Source: Myripristis murdjan (Eukaryota > Chordata > Actinopteri > Holocentriformes > Holocentridae). From it: a stretch of DNA of 64,000 bases. Below the pieces are notes generated by a model. The model ran no database searches. It had not been told where the DNA came from and saw only the letters and a program-made list of their open reading frames with translations. The stretch is taken from the NCBI RefSeq assembly GCF_902150065.1, contig NC_043987.1, positions 20,800,987 to 20,864,986 of the forward strand, in the 5' to 3' direction. Positions 1 through 11,735 of this stretch are shown here, piece by piece. Each line of letters opens with the position of its first letter. Position 1 is the first letter of the stretch. The position numbers and the translations under genes are program-made.

Positions 1-1021
1 CCTGCACAATATTCAATAATATTTTGCGATAACAGTCTTGTAAGGAAATGCCAGAATCTTGCAATTCAGATTTGTTTCATACAGCATCAAGTAGATCCAC
101 TGACATGTTTTTAACTTAGTGATGCTGAATGCTTCTGGAGGGGGCTTACTTTAAGACAAATGGGCTATCTTGGGTTTGGTGCTGACAATAGCAAATGCTT
201 AAATCTACATTAGCTAGAGACATCATTGCTCTGTACTATGCAGCTGCTGAGCTGTTAGTGCTTCAGTTTGGCTGCAAATAGAGTACTTCTTTGCAAACCT
301 CCCTAATAATATAATCATATTAGTACAGTAATTATATTAATATAATTAATCTGATATAATTCATTTCAACAGTAGAGATTTTCATACTTAATAGAGAATC
401 TTTCAACCCTTTATAATAATTTCACAACCCCCTGTGGGGTCTCTATTACTCGAGCACATTTGGCTCAGAAAGAACATGAAAGCCTCAAACCACCATCATT
501 CAACTGCTGTACTTGAGACAGGCATTTCATAGCGTTCATCTGGCTAATCCCCCCCAAAGTAAATAATATTTTGTGAATATATTTTCTCAGGGTAACTCAC
601 CAGAATAATGCAATACCATAAGTGGTGTGTTATGCATAAGTTTGGGTGCAGCAGTAAGAAGGTCACAGTTTTAGTAGGGGTGCTTTAATGGTTGAGAATG
701 TGGCCGTTGCACGATTATTGATACAGCCAAGTGTGCCACACCAGATGGATGAAGATGAATTTAATGTGCAAACCAGACACCAAAAATTTCAGTGAGGACT
801 GGTCTAGAATTTCCTCCTTTAGTATCAGATACTATTTCTGCGCTTACACAGAATGTTCTTCTAATTTGTTTGTTTAGGGGGTTTTAGCTCAGGAATGGCG
901 ATAATAAGAAAGTTCTCTATTTCTCAGGTTGTGATGCTAATCTGACATATTAAAAGAACTTTATATACTGTATTTAATGTTGTGAATAAAATGATGAAGC
1001 AGTTGGCATTTATCAACAGAA
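1..1021. other. AT-rich intergenic, no gene seen
   Basis: No reading frame with recognisable protein similarity and no clear repeat structure was seen. The stretch lies downstream of the minus-strand fucosyltransferase gene and may hold part of its 3' flank. Confidence 0.5.
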
Positions 1022-1027
1022 TTTATT
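1022..1027 (-). promoter_or_regulatory. Poly(A) signal for the fucosyltransferase gene
   Basis: TTTATT on the plus strand reads AATAAA on the minus strand, about 75 bases beyond the stop codon of the fucosyltransferase. It would give a short 3' UTR. This is a hexamer match only; no cleavage-site data are available. Confidence 0.5.
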
Positions 1028-1101
1028 TAAAAAATGCTAATTGTTTTGCCTCTAAATAAATGGAAATGTTTTTTGTGCTAGGCAACATTCAGATTTATAG
1101 G

Positions 1102-2184
1102 TTACATACTGGTATCCTCCCATAGCTTAACAGATTTGCTTCCCCAGTACCACTTATAGAGATTTGTAAAAGTCTGCTTCCTGCTATGGTGTTGTTTGAT
1201 ATAATTGCAGCTGTAGCACACGTTCTGTATGGGGAATGAGTTGAGGCTGACTCGGTGGTTCCACTTCCAGTTGAAGTACTTTCTGTACATGGCCTCATTC
1301 TTGTCCAAGCGGCAGAGGTGTTTGGCCAGAGCCTGAGGCGAGGAGAAGTCATCCACGTGGATGAAGGCATCACCGGGGATGAACTTCTCGTAGTTTTCTC
1401 TGGGAGGGCCAAGCACCACGGGGACAGAGCCTAACCTCAGAGGCCTGTAGACCTTCTCGGTAATATAGTCCAGATGGATGGAGTTCTCAAAGGCCAAGTA
1501 GAATTTGCAACTGGCCAAAAGCATTCTGTAGTCCCGTTCACTCACACGGGAGTAAAATGCGGCCCCATAGATGTGAATGTGGATGTACCTGTGCAAATTC
1601 TTGAAGTACCGCACTCTCTTCTGCTCTAGCCTCCAGTTGCTGATAATCCAGCAGACCAGTTTGTTCTTGCGAGGGACAAAAGGCTCCACCTCCTTGGATG
1701 TCTTGATGATAGCACCGTAGGGCTGGCTGATATCTGCATCTTGTCTGTAATTCATCGTCAGATTGAACTGATCATTCAAAAGAGGTATTCTTTGTGAGTT
1801 TGAGGGGGATTCAAAATTCATCCATATCCATTTCTGAAACACTGGCCGTGGGCCTTGGGGCAAATTAGACAAGTTCCAGTGAATCTCCCTGTGGTGGATG
1901 AGAAGGGCATCTGCCTTGCTGAACAGCTCCCTGTTGACAGTGAAATGACACCCTGAGATATTGAATCTTGATTCACAGGAGTTCAAGTCAAAGGGTTTCT
2001 CAAAGGGCCAGTGCCATATCAGCACCATCACCTCTTTTTTCTCAGTTGTCAGCTGGCTGTTGAAGACTCCAAGCCAATTTGATGCTAATATGTAAAACAA
2101 TAATGAGGGAACGAAGGCCAGCAGGAGAAGCAAAGTGAAGCGGCGATGCAAAAAGCGCCAGTTGCACTTTGAAGCAGCCCACAT
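1102..2184 (-). CDS. Alpha-1,3-fucosyltransferase, FUT9-like (GT10)
   Basis: A 360-residue single-exon coding region. By family it transfers fucose from GDP-fucose to GlcNAc in N-acetyllactosamine chains in the Golgi, making Lewis-x type epitopes. A short basic cytosolic tail is followed by a type II membrane anchor at about residues 16-37 and a luminal catalytic domain. Visible family motifs are the acceptor-site HHREIHW and the GT10 block FENSIHLDYITEKVYR followed by GSVPVVLGPPRENYE. NxS/T sites are present (NIS, NLS, NLT). Length matches human FUT9 (359 aa), and conserved blocks are closest to FUT9 as I recall it, but fish have several FUT9-like paralogues, so I give no symbol. A CAG acceptor-like site 8 bases before the ATG suggests a 5' UTR intron, as usual for FUT genes with intronless coding regions. 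Confidence 0.93.
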   Translation of the reverse strand: MWAASKCNWRFLHRRFTLLLLLAFVPSLLFYILASNWLGVFNSQLTTEKKEVMVLIWHWPFEKPFDLNSCESRFNISGCHFTVNRELFSKADALLIHHREIHWNLSNLPQGPRPVFQKWIWMNFESPSNSQRIPLLNDQFNLTMNYRQDADISQPYGAIIKTSKEVEPFVPRKNKLVCWIISNWRLEQKRVRYFKNLHRYIHIHIYGAAFYSRVSERDYRMLLASCKFYLAFENSIHLDYITEKVYRPLRLGSVPVVLGPPRENYEKFIPGDAFIHVDDFSSPQALAKHLCRLDKNEAMYRKYFNWKWNHRVSLNSFPIQNVCYSCNYIKQHHSRKQTFTNLYKWYWGSKSVKLWEDTSM

Positions 2185-2229
2185 CCTCTGCCCTGGGACA
2201 GAACAAGAGATTACACAAGCTTAGGTGGT

Positions 2230-3810
2230 TAGTTTACTCAAGGTGCATGGTTTATAACTCCAGTGTGTACAAATGAACTATATTTGACAGATGACAAGCC
2301 CCTAATGGTATTAGTATCACCATAAAAAAGATAACTACTGAAATACTGGTGCGATTGGAGTAACGTACTGGGTTCTTGATGCCTTCAAATTGTTCATCTG
2401 ACCCAAAAAAAAGTATCATGATCATTTCTTATTGCTGTCACTGAGCCTCTCCCTTATAGATCAATAGAGTACAGGAACTGCAAAAGGAAGCAATGACAAA
2501 TGAAAAATATTTGCATATGGTAATGGAAGGTTGTTGCCAGTTGACATGGTTTCTTTGCGTATACTTTTCACAATAATTAATTTGAAATAAATGGTAACAT
2601 TCTGGATACGTGTATTGTAGCTGTTTGTTTCAACTATTATTAATTATACCTGTGCTGCAGATTTCACAGGAGAGTGTCAGTAATTAACTGCAAAAATAAG
2701 CATGATGCTTGATTTCTCAGTAACCACCGAGCTCTCAACAGCATCAGCATCTATCAGGACGATACCTCACCTCTACAAACCGGATTAACCAAACCAAATT
2801 AAGAAAGTAAAGGAACACTCCCCTCAGTTCCTTTCACATTAAAGGTGCAAAATTCAAGCATGTTTCTATCATGTCAAAGTATCTCTAAAGTGTGCTAATT
2901 TCCTTGTCATAAAACAGATTGTGGTATTGGATCTGCTGCACGCTGTACGATGTCTTGATATTTAAACAATATCTTACACAACTTTCAGGTTCCCTTACCT
3001 TGTTTCCAGATCTTTTTCTGTTGATGAAGAGGTTAGAAAAATGGAGAGGGAAAATTATCCAGCCTTGCTGGGAGGGATCACCTCATTCCATTCCCACCTG
3101 TGCCCTACGATATGACTGCAAGAGGACCTGCATGTCTTTAACCTTTGCTCCTCCATTAAACACAATGTCCGCTTGCATAGGGAGTTGTCCCCTTCACCAC
3201 TGGGCTACAGTGAGACTCTGTCAGGTCTGATGTCATAAAATTAATTACCCAGAGAAAATGGTATTTGTGCCATGTACTGTGTGATAATTTCACTGGATAC
3301 TCTCGGGCACTCTGTAGTAATACTATCCCAATTCATTTAGCCTTAACCGTACACCTTTAGACTTTAAGTAGAATGCAAAGGTTCCCGACGATAGCAATTG
3401 AAGCGCTGTATCTCTGTTAACATGGAGACATGGTTTAAACATTTGCCCTCGAGCAGCCCTCTGGCTTTGGTGCTTGTAAACCAGCATCTTGCTCAAAAAG
3501 CTAAAGTCAGCACCTTCCAGAGTTTGCCTTAAACTGCACAAATTTGCTGAGTTCGCTCATCCATGTTAATTTCCAACCCAATAACATGAGGTAAATTGTT
3601 GTTTCACCATGTTCTACCTGGTGATAATAATTCTCAGCCGTGAAACTATGTTGTATCCTCCATGGAGAAACTGTGATCCTAAGAGACTTTTTATGTTTTA
3701 CAAATGTGTGTATTGTTTTGAGGAATACACACAAGAAAATATGAATACAAGAAGAGACGAATGGTTATATTGATGAAGATGAAATGCTGGATTTAGGTTC
3801 ATAAGATAAT
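2230..3810. other. Intergenic, nothing recognised
   Basis: AT-rich sequence upstream of the fucosyltransferase gene. It may contain its untranslated first exon and promoter, but I cannot place them. Open frames here are short and resemble no family. Confidence 0.4.
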
Positions 3811-5792
3811 AAACCTTGAAAATATGAGACAGAGAAGGAACTTACAGTATGGAGGAAAATGCAGTGGCTGGTGCAGTAGCTTCCTCTTACAGTTTTTTTT
3901 TTTATCGCTTTACCTCCTCTGTCAGCTCAGAAACCATGGTATCAAAACAGTTAATACATAGGCCTAATGATAGGCACATCTTGTTTGCAAAAGGCTCTGA
4001 CCATGGCAAAACAGTTCAAACATGCAGCAAAAACACATTTTGTCACCGCCCAATACAACTTGTAGTCAAGCGAGTTAATCCAGCCACTCACTCACTTCAT
4101 ACTCAACACCAAAATGCAACATATTCAGTTTGAGCAGGTTCAACCTTACTTTTTCCTGTGTGTATTACAGTCATATTTTTTTGATAATTTACATAGTTAC
4201 ATATTGTAAAGCAAGTAGCAAAAGCCAATATTTCCCTCAAACAACTCAACTTATGCCCAAATGAGTAGATTCCTTCAATCGGCTCTACTGTACTGTAACA
4301 CAGCTGACAGCAGAATTCAAAATACAGCTCTCAGTTTGAACAAACTTCTCCTGTGTGCTACACATTCAAATGTCAACTTACAGTAAAGAATTGCATCCAA
4401 ACTCAGAGAGACTTTGAAGTGAAATTTTACTGTATTGATGGCAAAAACTGAAATACTGTAATTTTTTGTAGGTGCATCCTGATTGATTGGTGAATGGTGA
4501 TTTGTGGAAAGGGTAGTGATGCAGGTGCACTAGTGATTTCACAGTGATGCAGGACATTTCTATCCGCTGTGAGCAGATGTTTTGCGTTTTACTACCATAG
4601 TGAAGTCAATTGAGTCAGGGCCATGTAAATGACACATGTGAGAAGTGTTGTGCAAAAGAGCGTGAAAAAATGTGTGAATCCAATGAAACGGTATGAACAC
4701 ATTTGCAAAAGAAGACTTCTGCTGTGGTTTGGAGGTGAAGATGACGACAAAGTGGATCCCAGTTTCATTATACTGGAAAAAGTGATTGAAAAAAACTGTA
4801 AACCTTGAAAATATGAGACAGAGAGGGAACTTACAGTATGGAGGAAAATGCAGTGGCTGGTGAGGTAGCTTCCTCTTACAGTTTTTTTATTTTTTTGTAA
4901 TCGCTTTACCTCCTCTGTCAACTCAGAAACCACGGTATCAAAACAGTTATTAACTGTTAGGCCTAATGATAGGCACATCTTGTTTGCAAAAGGCTCTTAC
5001 CATGGCAAAACAGTTCAAACATGCAGCAAAAGCACATTTTGTCACCGCCCAATACAACTTGTAGTCAAGCGAGTTAATCCAGCCACTCACTCACTTCATA
5101 CTCAACACCAAAATGCAACATATTCAGTCTGAGCAGGTTCAACCTTACTTTTTCCTGTGTGTATTACGGTCATATTTTTTTGATAATTTACATAGTTATT
5201 GCAAAGCAAGTAGCAAAAGCCAATATTTCCCTCAAACAACTCAACTTATGCCCAAATGAGTAGATTCCTTCAATCGGCTCTACTGTACTGTAACACAGCT
5301 GACAGCAGAATACAAAATACAGCTCTCAGTTTGAACAAGGTTCTCCTGTGTGCTACACATTCAAATGTCAACTTACACTAAAGAACTGCATCCAAACTCA
5401 GAAAGACTTTGAGGTGAAATTTTACTGTATTGATGGCAAAAACTGAAATACTGTAATTTTTTATAGGTGCATCCTGATTGATTGGTGAATGGTGATTTGT
5501 GGAAAGGGTAGTGACGCAGGTGCACTAGTGATTTCACAGTGATGCAGGACATTTCTATCAGCTGTGAGCAGATGTTTTGCGTTTTACTACCATAGTGAAG
5601 TCAATGGAGTCAGGGCCATGCAAATGACATGTGAGAAGTGTTGTGCAAAAGAGTGTGAAAAATGTGTGAATCCAATGAAAAGGTATGAACACATTTGCAA
5701 CAGAAAACTTCTGCTGTGGTTTGGAGGTGAAGATTATGAGAAAGTGGATGCCAGTTTCATTTTTTTTGAAAAAGAGATTGAAAAAAAACTGT
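3811..5792. repeat. Direct tandem duplication, two units of about 990 bp
   Basis: Unit 1 (about 3811-4799) and unit 2 (about 4800-5792) start with the same words (aaaccttgaaaatatgagac) and stay collinear to the end of unit 2, with scattered substitutions and small indels. For example, unit 2 lacks a few bases in the segment matching 4195-4210. The junction is seamless: the end of unit 1 (aaaaaaactgta) runs directly into the start of unit 2. The open frames inside (such as 4592-4978 on the minus strand) are not conserved between the two units and match no family I recognise. The unit could be a repeat of unknown class or unique DNA duplicated locally. Confidence 0.9.
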
Positions 5793-8098
5793 AACTATCA
5801 AAGTAATGTCCTATTTATTGTTTAGGAGGACACCGTTTGTTACCACTTATGTCCACTAGATGCTGCTATTTTGCTGTAACATAACCCTTCATAGCCAGCC
5901 GCACCCCATTTTACTTTGACACTGACCTCGGCGAAATCTGTATTGCTTTTTCTGAACAAAACATAGGTCATCAAAGACTTAAAAATATGAGTGAAAAAAA
6001 CATACAATTTTCTTTGTTGTTAAAGTTTACTGTAAACCTACAAATGTCGATTCTTTAATATTTTGTCACGTTATTGCTCTAGTGCTGTGTGCCCTGTCAT
6101 GTGCACAACAGACAGAACACTAGAGCCTCTTCAAGCACAGTAAAATAAAATAAAATAAAATAAAATAAAGAATGAGGGGAAACAGATGCATAACTTGCCG
6201 CAGTAAATGACCTTAATAGAGCATCACAAACCCATAATCATCTACCCTTCTCCCTCTTTGCTATGTTGCTGGTTTGGCAAAAGCAGTATTTTCAGCAGCT
6301 TGAGCGAAAGTTCACTAGCCTGACAATGAGGCGGTAACCTCTATTTCTTTCTGCTGTCATAACAGAATCCAAAGAACAACAACAACAAAAAGAAATGTTT
6401 CACTTTAGAGTTTCACTTTGGATATTTCAGCCTTTGGCAAACAATAAAGATCAAGTCAGGTTTGAATCTTGAAATTTTTTTTAAATCTTAAATGTTTTCC
6501 TATGTAACTAGAGATAAGCAATAATCAAGAGATGTCATCACTATGTGTCAAGAATGGCGATGGAAAGACCTAAAAAAGGTGTGAAAAAGTTGGTACATAT
6601 TGTGCCTGCAAAGAGAACTTTCACATTTAAAGTTCAGCTTGTCATCACTTCCTCTATGTTGTTCAGCGCGCTATAAAATTCCCCCCCATGAAAAACAAAA
6701 CTTGTAACTAACAACATGTCCTCAGACTGTATGATCACACCTCCTCTACACGGAGGAAATGTCCCTTTGCACATATTGTGATAGAATCTAGCATAGCGGC
6801 CGGGAGTATAATGGTGTAATGATATAATGGTCAAGTTATTATACTACATTTATTCATTAAAACACTCAAACCCTGTGAACCCTATTGCATAAACTAGTGT
6901 TGTTTCTGTATTCTGTAGTTGTGCCATATCAGCTGACATGATCTGAGTTGCACTGAAGTGATTCACTGCACAGATAAATGCTTATATCTCTGAGACTCTA
7001 AAAAAGAGGAAGAGAAAGAGAGCGGAGATACTGACTAAGATCTCTGACATGATGCTTTCTGTACAAGCTTATAAATTTATTGTGCCCAACCTGTTGCGCT
7101 GTACAATGAATGGCTGCTAACTATGAAATCTTTCCCCCAACTCATTGCAGAGGAATATATTCCTGTATGGGCAAGGAAGCCAGGAGGTGCTGTGGTTACT
7201 ATAAATTAGGTCTAGTTAAAGTCAAGAATATTTCCAATCTGGGGTCCAATAAAAAAGAAGGAAGCAGATGGGATAAAAAGGATTGGAAAAGATGCTCTAA
7301 GCAGTCCTCAATTTAATACAATGATTTTTATGGTCTCCGAAAGGGAAACATTGGCTCAGAAACAAGTAGAAGAAATGTAACAAGTCGAAATTTCATTGTA
7401 TTTTATGATTTCGTCCATCTCTGTCTGCTCCCATCTCCAGCAATAGCTACATAAGAGCCACAAGGCAGGACAGCAGGAGGTAAAACCTGCGTCCACTTTT
7501 TCCTTTTAACAGTGCTGCCAGCCTCATATGGCTGACAAGGTAAAAAGACATGATTTTAAAACATATGTTCGCTAATGGACCTGTCACACATTGCAGGCTA
7601 GTCATTCTAAGAGAAACATGTGTGCTAAAATTCACCTTGTTTGCTAACTATGCAAAGGTTCTGTGGTTTGGCAGCAGAATGTGTTGCTGCTTGCACTATT
7701 TTTGAGAACATGTGTTGCTTAATGTGAGATGGGCTAAATATATCAGCCTTTAAAAGACCGAGTGAGCAAGGCTGGTGCGCATTAGTCAAAAAGGTTCAAG
7801 AGTGAGCTCTGAGGTGATGATGTTTCAGTTTTGCCATGATAAAAACTAACTTTATTAAATTAACTTTCAAATCTTCAATAGTTTTAATCAAAAATTTGAT
7901 TATCTCCATTTGAAAAAAAAATATAGACCCCTTATAGAACATGATTGCTGGCTTACAACAAACAAAAAGTATTTATAAGTCATTAAATAAGCTATCAGGA
8001 ATGACACAAAATATCTAAAAAGAAGTATATAATGAGAAAATTAAAAATATTTTTGTGAATGAGTTTCAGGTAACTAAGAAGAGAAAACCGTAGGTCTT

Positions 8099-8101
<3 letters not shown>
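5793..8101. other. Intergenic, nothing recognised except a short microsatellite
   Basis: AT-rich non-coding sequence. It includes an (AAATA)n run at about 6141-6169. No gene or element boundary could be supported. Confidence 0.4.

Positions 8102-8160
<59 letters not shown>
8102..8160. repeat. (TA)n microsatellite at the Tc1 element's left end
   Basis: About 29 uninterrupted TA units abut the left end of the Tc1-like element. Tc1 elements insert at TA, so the array may have grown from the target-site duplication. It has replaced the outermost bases of the left inverted repeat. Confidence 0.95.
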
Positions 8161-8162
<2 letters not shown>

Positions 8163-9726
8163 TTTTAAGACCAGTTGAAAAATTGCAAGAATTTACATTT
8201 TGCACTGTTGGATCTTAAGAAGGTTCTAAATAGAGCTTCAAAATGCAAAAAGAAGAAATGGGAGTGAGACAAAAAAAATGAGTCAGCAATTTATTGCAAA
8301 CAACCATTAAACTGAAATAGGCTGTTCATCAGCTGATCAAAAGTTTAAGACCACTGCCTTTAAAAGCCCAAATCTGAATCTAAAAATGTGGATTCAGTGT
8401 CATTTTCTGTCAGGTATCCACACTGTCATGACCTCCTGATGGCAAAGGCAAAAAAGCTTTCTTGTCAATCACCTCAAAAATTCGTTTCGGCATGTTTGAT
8501 GCTAGTGTTTCCAGGAGGCTAGTGGGAATGTTGCTCCAAGTGGTGAAGATGGCTTCACGGAGGGCATCCACTGTCTGGAACTGGTGTCCATTTTTGTAAA
8601 CTTCCCTTGCCATCCAACCCCAAATGTTCTAAATTGGATTTAGATCAGGGGAACACGCAGGAAATCCTTTGTCAGGCGGGCATTGTGAAATGCAGCGTTG
8701 TCCTGTTGAAAAACCCAGTCATTACCACACAGACGATAGCCTGTGTGGTAATGCAGGGATGCCCCCCGCAACATCCCCACATAGCCAGCTGCCGTTTGAC
8801 GCCTCTGCACAACCTGAAGCTCCATTGTTCCATTGAAGGAAAAAGCCCTCCAGATCATGATGGCGCCCCCTCCACTGTGCAGTGTAGAAAACATCTCAGG
8901 TGGGATCTCCTTGTCATGCCAGTAACGTTGGAAGCCGTCAGGACTGTCAAGGTTACATTTTTTCTCATCAGAGAATAAAACTTTCTTCCACCTTTCAGTG
9001 TCCCATGTTTGGTGCTCTCGTGCAAACTCCAAACGGGCAATTTTGTGCCGTTGAAGGAGACGAGGCCTTTGAAGACGTTTTTTGTTCTTAAAACCTTTCT
9101 CTTGCAGATTCCGTCTGATGGTTATGGGACTGCAGTTGGCACCAGTGACATGATTAATTTGGGCCAAGGATCGTCCCGTTTCAATTGGAGCCAATTGGAT
9201 CCTCTGGCTCAAGGCCGGTGAAATTTTTTTGGGTCTACCACTTGACTTTTTTGTTTCATAACCCTCAGGATCTTTTAAGAAGTTTAAAATGACTGTCTTA
9301 CTGCGGCCAACCTCAGCAGCAATGGCACGCTGTGAGAGGCCTTGTTGTTGGGCCTTGCTTATGCAGCTCAACAATCCGACCACGTTCAAAGACAGAAAGC
9401 TTTTTTGCCTTTGCCATCAGGAGGTCATGACAGTGTGGATACCTGACAGAAAATGACACTGAATCCACATTTTTGAAAAGATTTGGGCTTTTAAAGGCAG
9501 TGGTCTGAAACTTTTGATCAGCTGATGAACAGCCTATTTCAGTTTAATGGTTGTTTGCAATAAATTGCTTACTCCAATTTTTTTTTTTTTTTTTTTTTTT
9601 TTTGTCTCACTCCCATTTCTGCTTTTTGCATTTTGAAGCTCTACTTAGAACCGTCTTAAGATCCAACAGTGCAAAATGTAAGTTCTTGCAATTTCTCAAC
9701 TGGTCTTAAAATTTTGATCAGGAGTG
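8161..9726 (-). mobile_element. Tc1-like DNA transposon, nearly full length, inactive
   Basis: Two inverted repeats of about 300 bp (roughly 8161-8462 and 9395-9726) flank a dead transposase gene on the minus strand. Each arm carries an outer and an inner copy of a direct repeat of the form gatcaaaa[g/t]tttaagacca. The inner copies lie at about 8333-8354 and 9500-9520, and the right outer copy at about 9699-9722. This is the IR/DR layout known from Sleeping Beauty-type elements. The right end reads cactcctgatc in reverse complement and is followed by TA. The left end has lost about 15 terminal bases beside the TA microsatellite. A long poly-T interrupts the right arm at about 9578-9603. Confidence 0.93.
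8410..9418 (-). pseudogene. Broken Tc1-like transposase
   Basis: Translation from an ATG near 9418 starts [20 protein letters not shown]. The frame is then lost at a 13-bp tandem duplication (caaggcccaacaacaaggcc) at about 9340-9360, and homology resumes in another frame with [21 protein letters not shown]-type DNA-binding-domain linker follows, then the first catalytic Asp in VLFSDEKK and the second in [12 protein letters not shown] second frameshift near 8650 precedes [12 protein letters not shown], and the third catalytic residue (Glu of the usual NPIEN) is an amber codon, giving NPI-stop-NIWGW. The C-terminal part continues to about 8410. It therefore has at least two frameshifts plus a stop at the catalytic Glu and cannot make an active transposase. 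Confidence 0.92.
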
Positions 9727-10465
9727 TATATACATACGTGTGTGTGTGTGTGTGATTTTGATTACAAAATAGCAAGATGTTTGATGGTGTAAACATACTC
9801 TCTTTTAAAATATTTGTTAAGAACTGAAGGTAACACCTATCAATGGAAAATGGACAGATCATTCTAGATATTTGGATGTAACATTGTAACATTGTAACAT
9901 TGGAATGACACCCCTTATGCTGGTGTTTTCATTATAAAAAATCATCACCACAGGCATGAATGACAGAAACACTTTTTTATCTCCTCCTAGAGATTTAGCC
10001 CCTTGCCTCATTTGATGCCCTGGACTAAGTGGTGCTTCAAGCCGACTGTGAGGTCTGCAGCCTGAACTCTCAGCCCGGGGTTTATCAGGAAGTTGTTGAG
10101 ACAGCTGGACCATACTGAGGTCCCTCCTCATTGTTTGACTATTCAGAAAGAAGCCAAAAGAAAACAAACATAGCCAACACAAAACATCCAAAACTATATA
10201 TGCACAGTATCGGTATGGGCAGGAAGAGGGCTGGGAGATAACAGGATAAGCCCTGGCTGTGTGCCATGATTCCATTTATTGGCTTGAAACTCTCACTCTA
10301 AAGAACGGGACAAGATTTAAACAATGTTGAAACACTTGTTTGCTCAAAATAGTCCTTCTTTGTGACTCACACCCTTGTGAAAATATCCATATAGCAAGTA
10401 GGTCAGTGATGAAGTGATGACTCATTAGGGAAAAAAGAATAAAATGACTTTAAATGTTACTGTAA
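9727..10465. other. Intergenic, nothing recognised
   Basis: A short (GT)n run lies at about 9738-9754. A 138-codon open frame on the minus strand (9859-10275) shows no recognisable domain, signal or splice context, so I do not call it a gene. Confidence 0.4.
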
Positions 10466-10815
10466 GTTGTGATAGGGCTGGGCGATATATGGGGACAAAA
10501 TCAAAATTTACCATATGTTTGACTGGATACCTCAGTATTGATATTGTGAACTTTGGGTTCTTACATAAGACATTTACACAAACAACATGTTTGATAAACA
10601 TGCATTAACAATGTAGATATAATGACAAAGCAGGTGGACACAAATATTGGAAGAGTTAGACCAGTTTAATAACTTCAGAAAATTGCCTCCTTTTACTAGA
10701 ATGTAGCTTTTAAAACCACAGAAGGACAACACATATGCTATATCATGATATCACAATATCCAAATTCCCAGATGGTATCTAGTCTGATATATTACCCAGC
10801 CCTGGGTTGTGATAG
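10466..10815. mobile_element. Small non-autonomous DNA transposon (MITE)
   Basis: About 330 bp bounded by inverted termini agggctgggcgatatat on the left and the complement of agggctgggtaatatat on the right. It is flanked by a 10-bp direct repeat, gttgtgatag, at 10466-10475 and 10806-10815, which is probably the target-site duplication or includes it. The interior is AT-rich and non-coding. The GGGCTGGG terminus is common in fish non-autonomous elements. I would guess the hAT superfamily, but the class is not proved because the exact TSD length (8 or 10) is ambiguous. Confidence 0.75.
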
Positions 10816-11217
10816 GGGGTAAAATAGAATGGACAGACTTGGTTGGACCAGAGGCAAAATAAGGCAGGGCAAGGGGGAAAAAAGAAGAGAAAGAGAAAAA
10901 AAAAATCCATCAGGAAAAAAGACCCTCCTCCTTGGTCCTCAGCTTGATCTCCTGCTGTTTTTGTTTCAGGTATTTTTATAGCAGGCAGCCCCCTTGAGGC
11001 AGGCCAATCAGGGGGAGAGTCCTTGGATGAGAGGTGCTCAAATCAAACAGGCCACCCCTTTATTGAGGTTTAACCATTGTAATGATGCTGTAAATCAAGA
11101 ATAGAGTTACCACTGAGATCCACTACTTACTAAAAAAAAAAATGGTTTGGAAATGTTCTTTTAAAGTCAAACTTTAGGACATAAGTCCATATAAAACAGA
11201 CTTTTGGCCCTAAATTA
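10816..11217. other. Intergenic, nothing recognised
   Basis: Purine-rich sequence with A runs between two transposon remnants. No coding or structural signal was found. Confidence 0.4.
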
Positions 11218-11735
11218 TACACTATATGGACAAGAGCATCAGGTTGCACATCTTAATCATTGAACTCAGGTGTTTCATTCAGTCCCATTGCCACAGGTGT
11301 ATAAAATCAAGCCATGCAGTCTGCCTTTACAAACATTTGTGAAAGAGTGGCTCGTTTTAAAGAGCTCAATGAATTCCAGCGTGGTACTGTAATAGTAATG
11401 TAATAGGATACCATTATTGCAACAAGTTAGTTTTTTTTTTTTTTATTTCTTCTCTCCCAGATATTCCACTATCAGCTGTAAGTGGTATTATTGCAAAGTG
11501 GAAGCATTTAGGAACCACACAGAGCGGGGTCACCAAGCACTGAGGCCCATAGTGCATAAAAGTCACCAACGCTCTGCTGACTCAATAACTGCAGAGTTTC
11601 AAACCTCCTCTGTCATTAACATCAAGCCTTACATCACTGAGCACAACACCAAGCAACGCCAAGCGTCAGATGGAGCGGTGTAAAGGACACCGCCACTGGA
11701 CTCTGGAGCGGTGGAAATATGTTCTGTGAACTGTG
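11218..11735 (+). mobile_element. Tc1-like transposon remnant, truncated
   Basis: It begins after TA with cactatatggacaagagcat, a typical fish Tc1-like start. Pieces of the 5' region and transposase follow in plus sense. Translated fragments include TERGHQALRPIVHKSHQRSA and DSITAEFQTSS, which correspond to the DNA-binding half of a Tc1 transposase. Internal deletions join this segment to KPYITEHN and then to a segment resembling the start of the catalytic domain. The DDE catalytic core and right terminus are missing. This is a different subfamily from the element at 8161-9726. Confidence 0.8.

Noticed and set aside
1095-1412. 105-codon minus frame overlapping the fucosyltransferase
   Set aside because: Alternate-frame shadow of the conserved fucosyltransferase C-terminus.
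4592-4978. 128-codon minus-strand frame in the tandem repeat
   Set aside because: The sister unit does not keep the same open frame, and no family match was recognised. It reads across the boundary between the two units.
9859-10275. 138-codon minus-strand frame
   Set aside because: No domain, no splice support, and low-complexity composition in places. Chance open frame is the simplest view.
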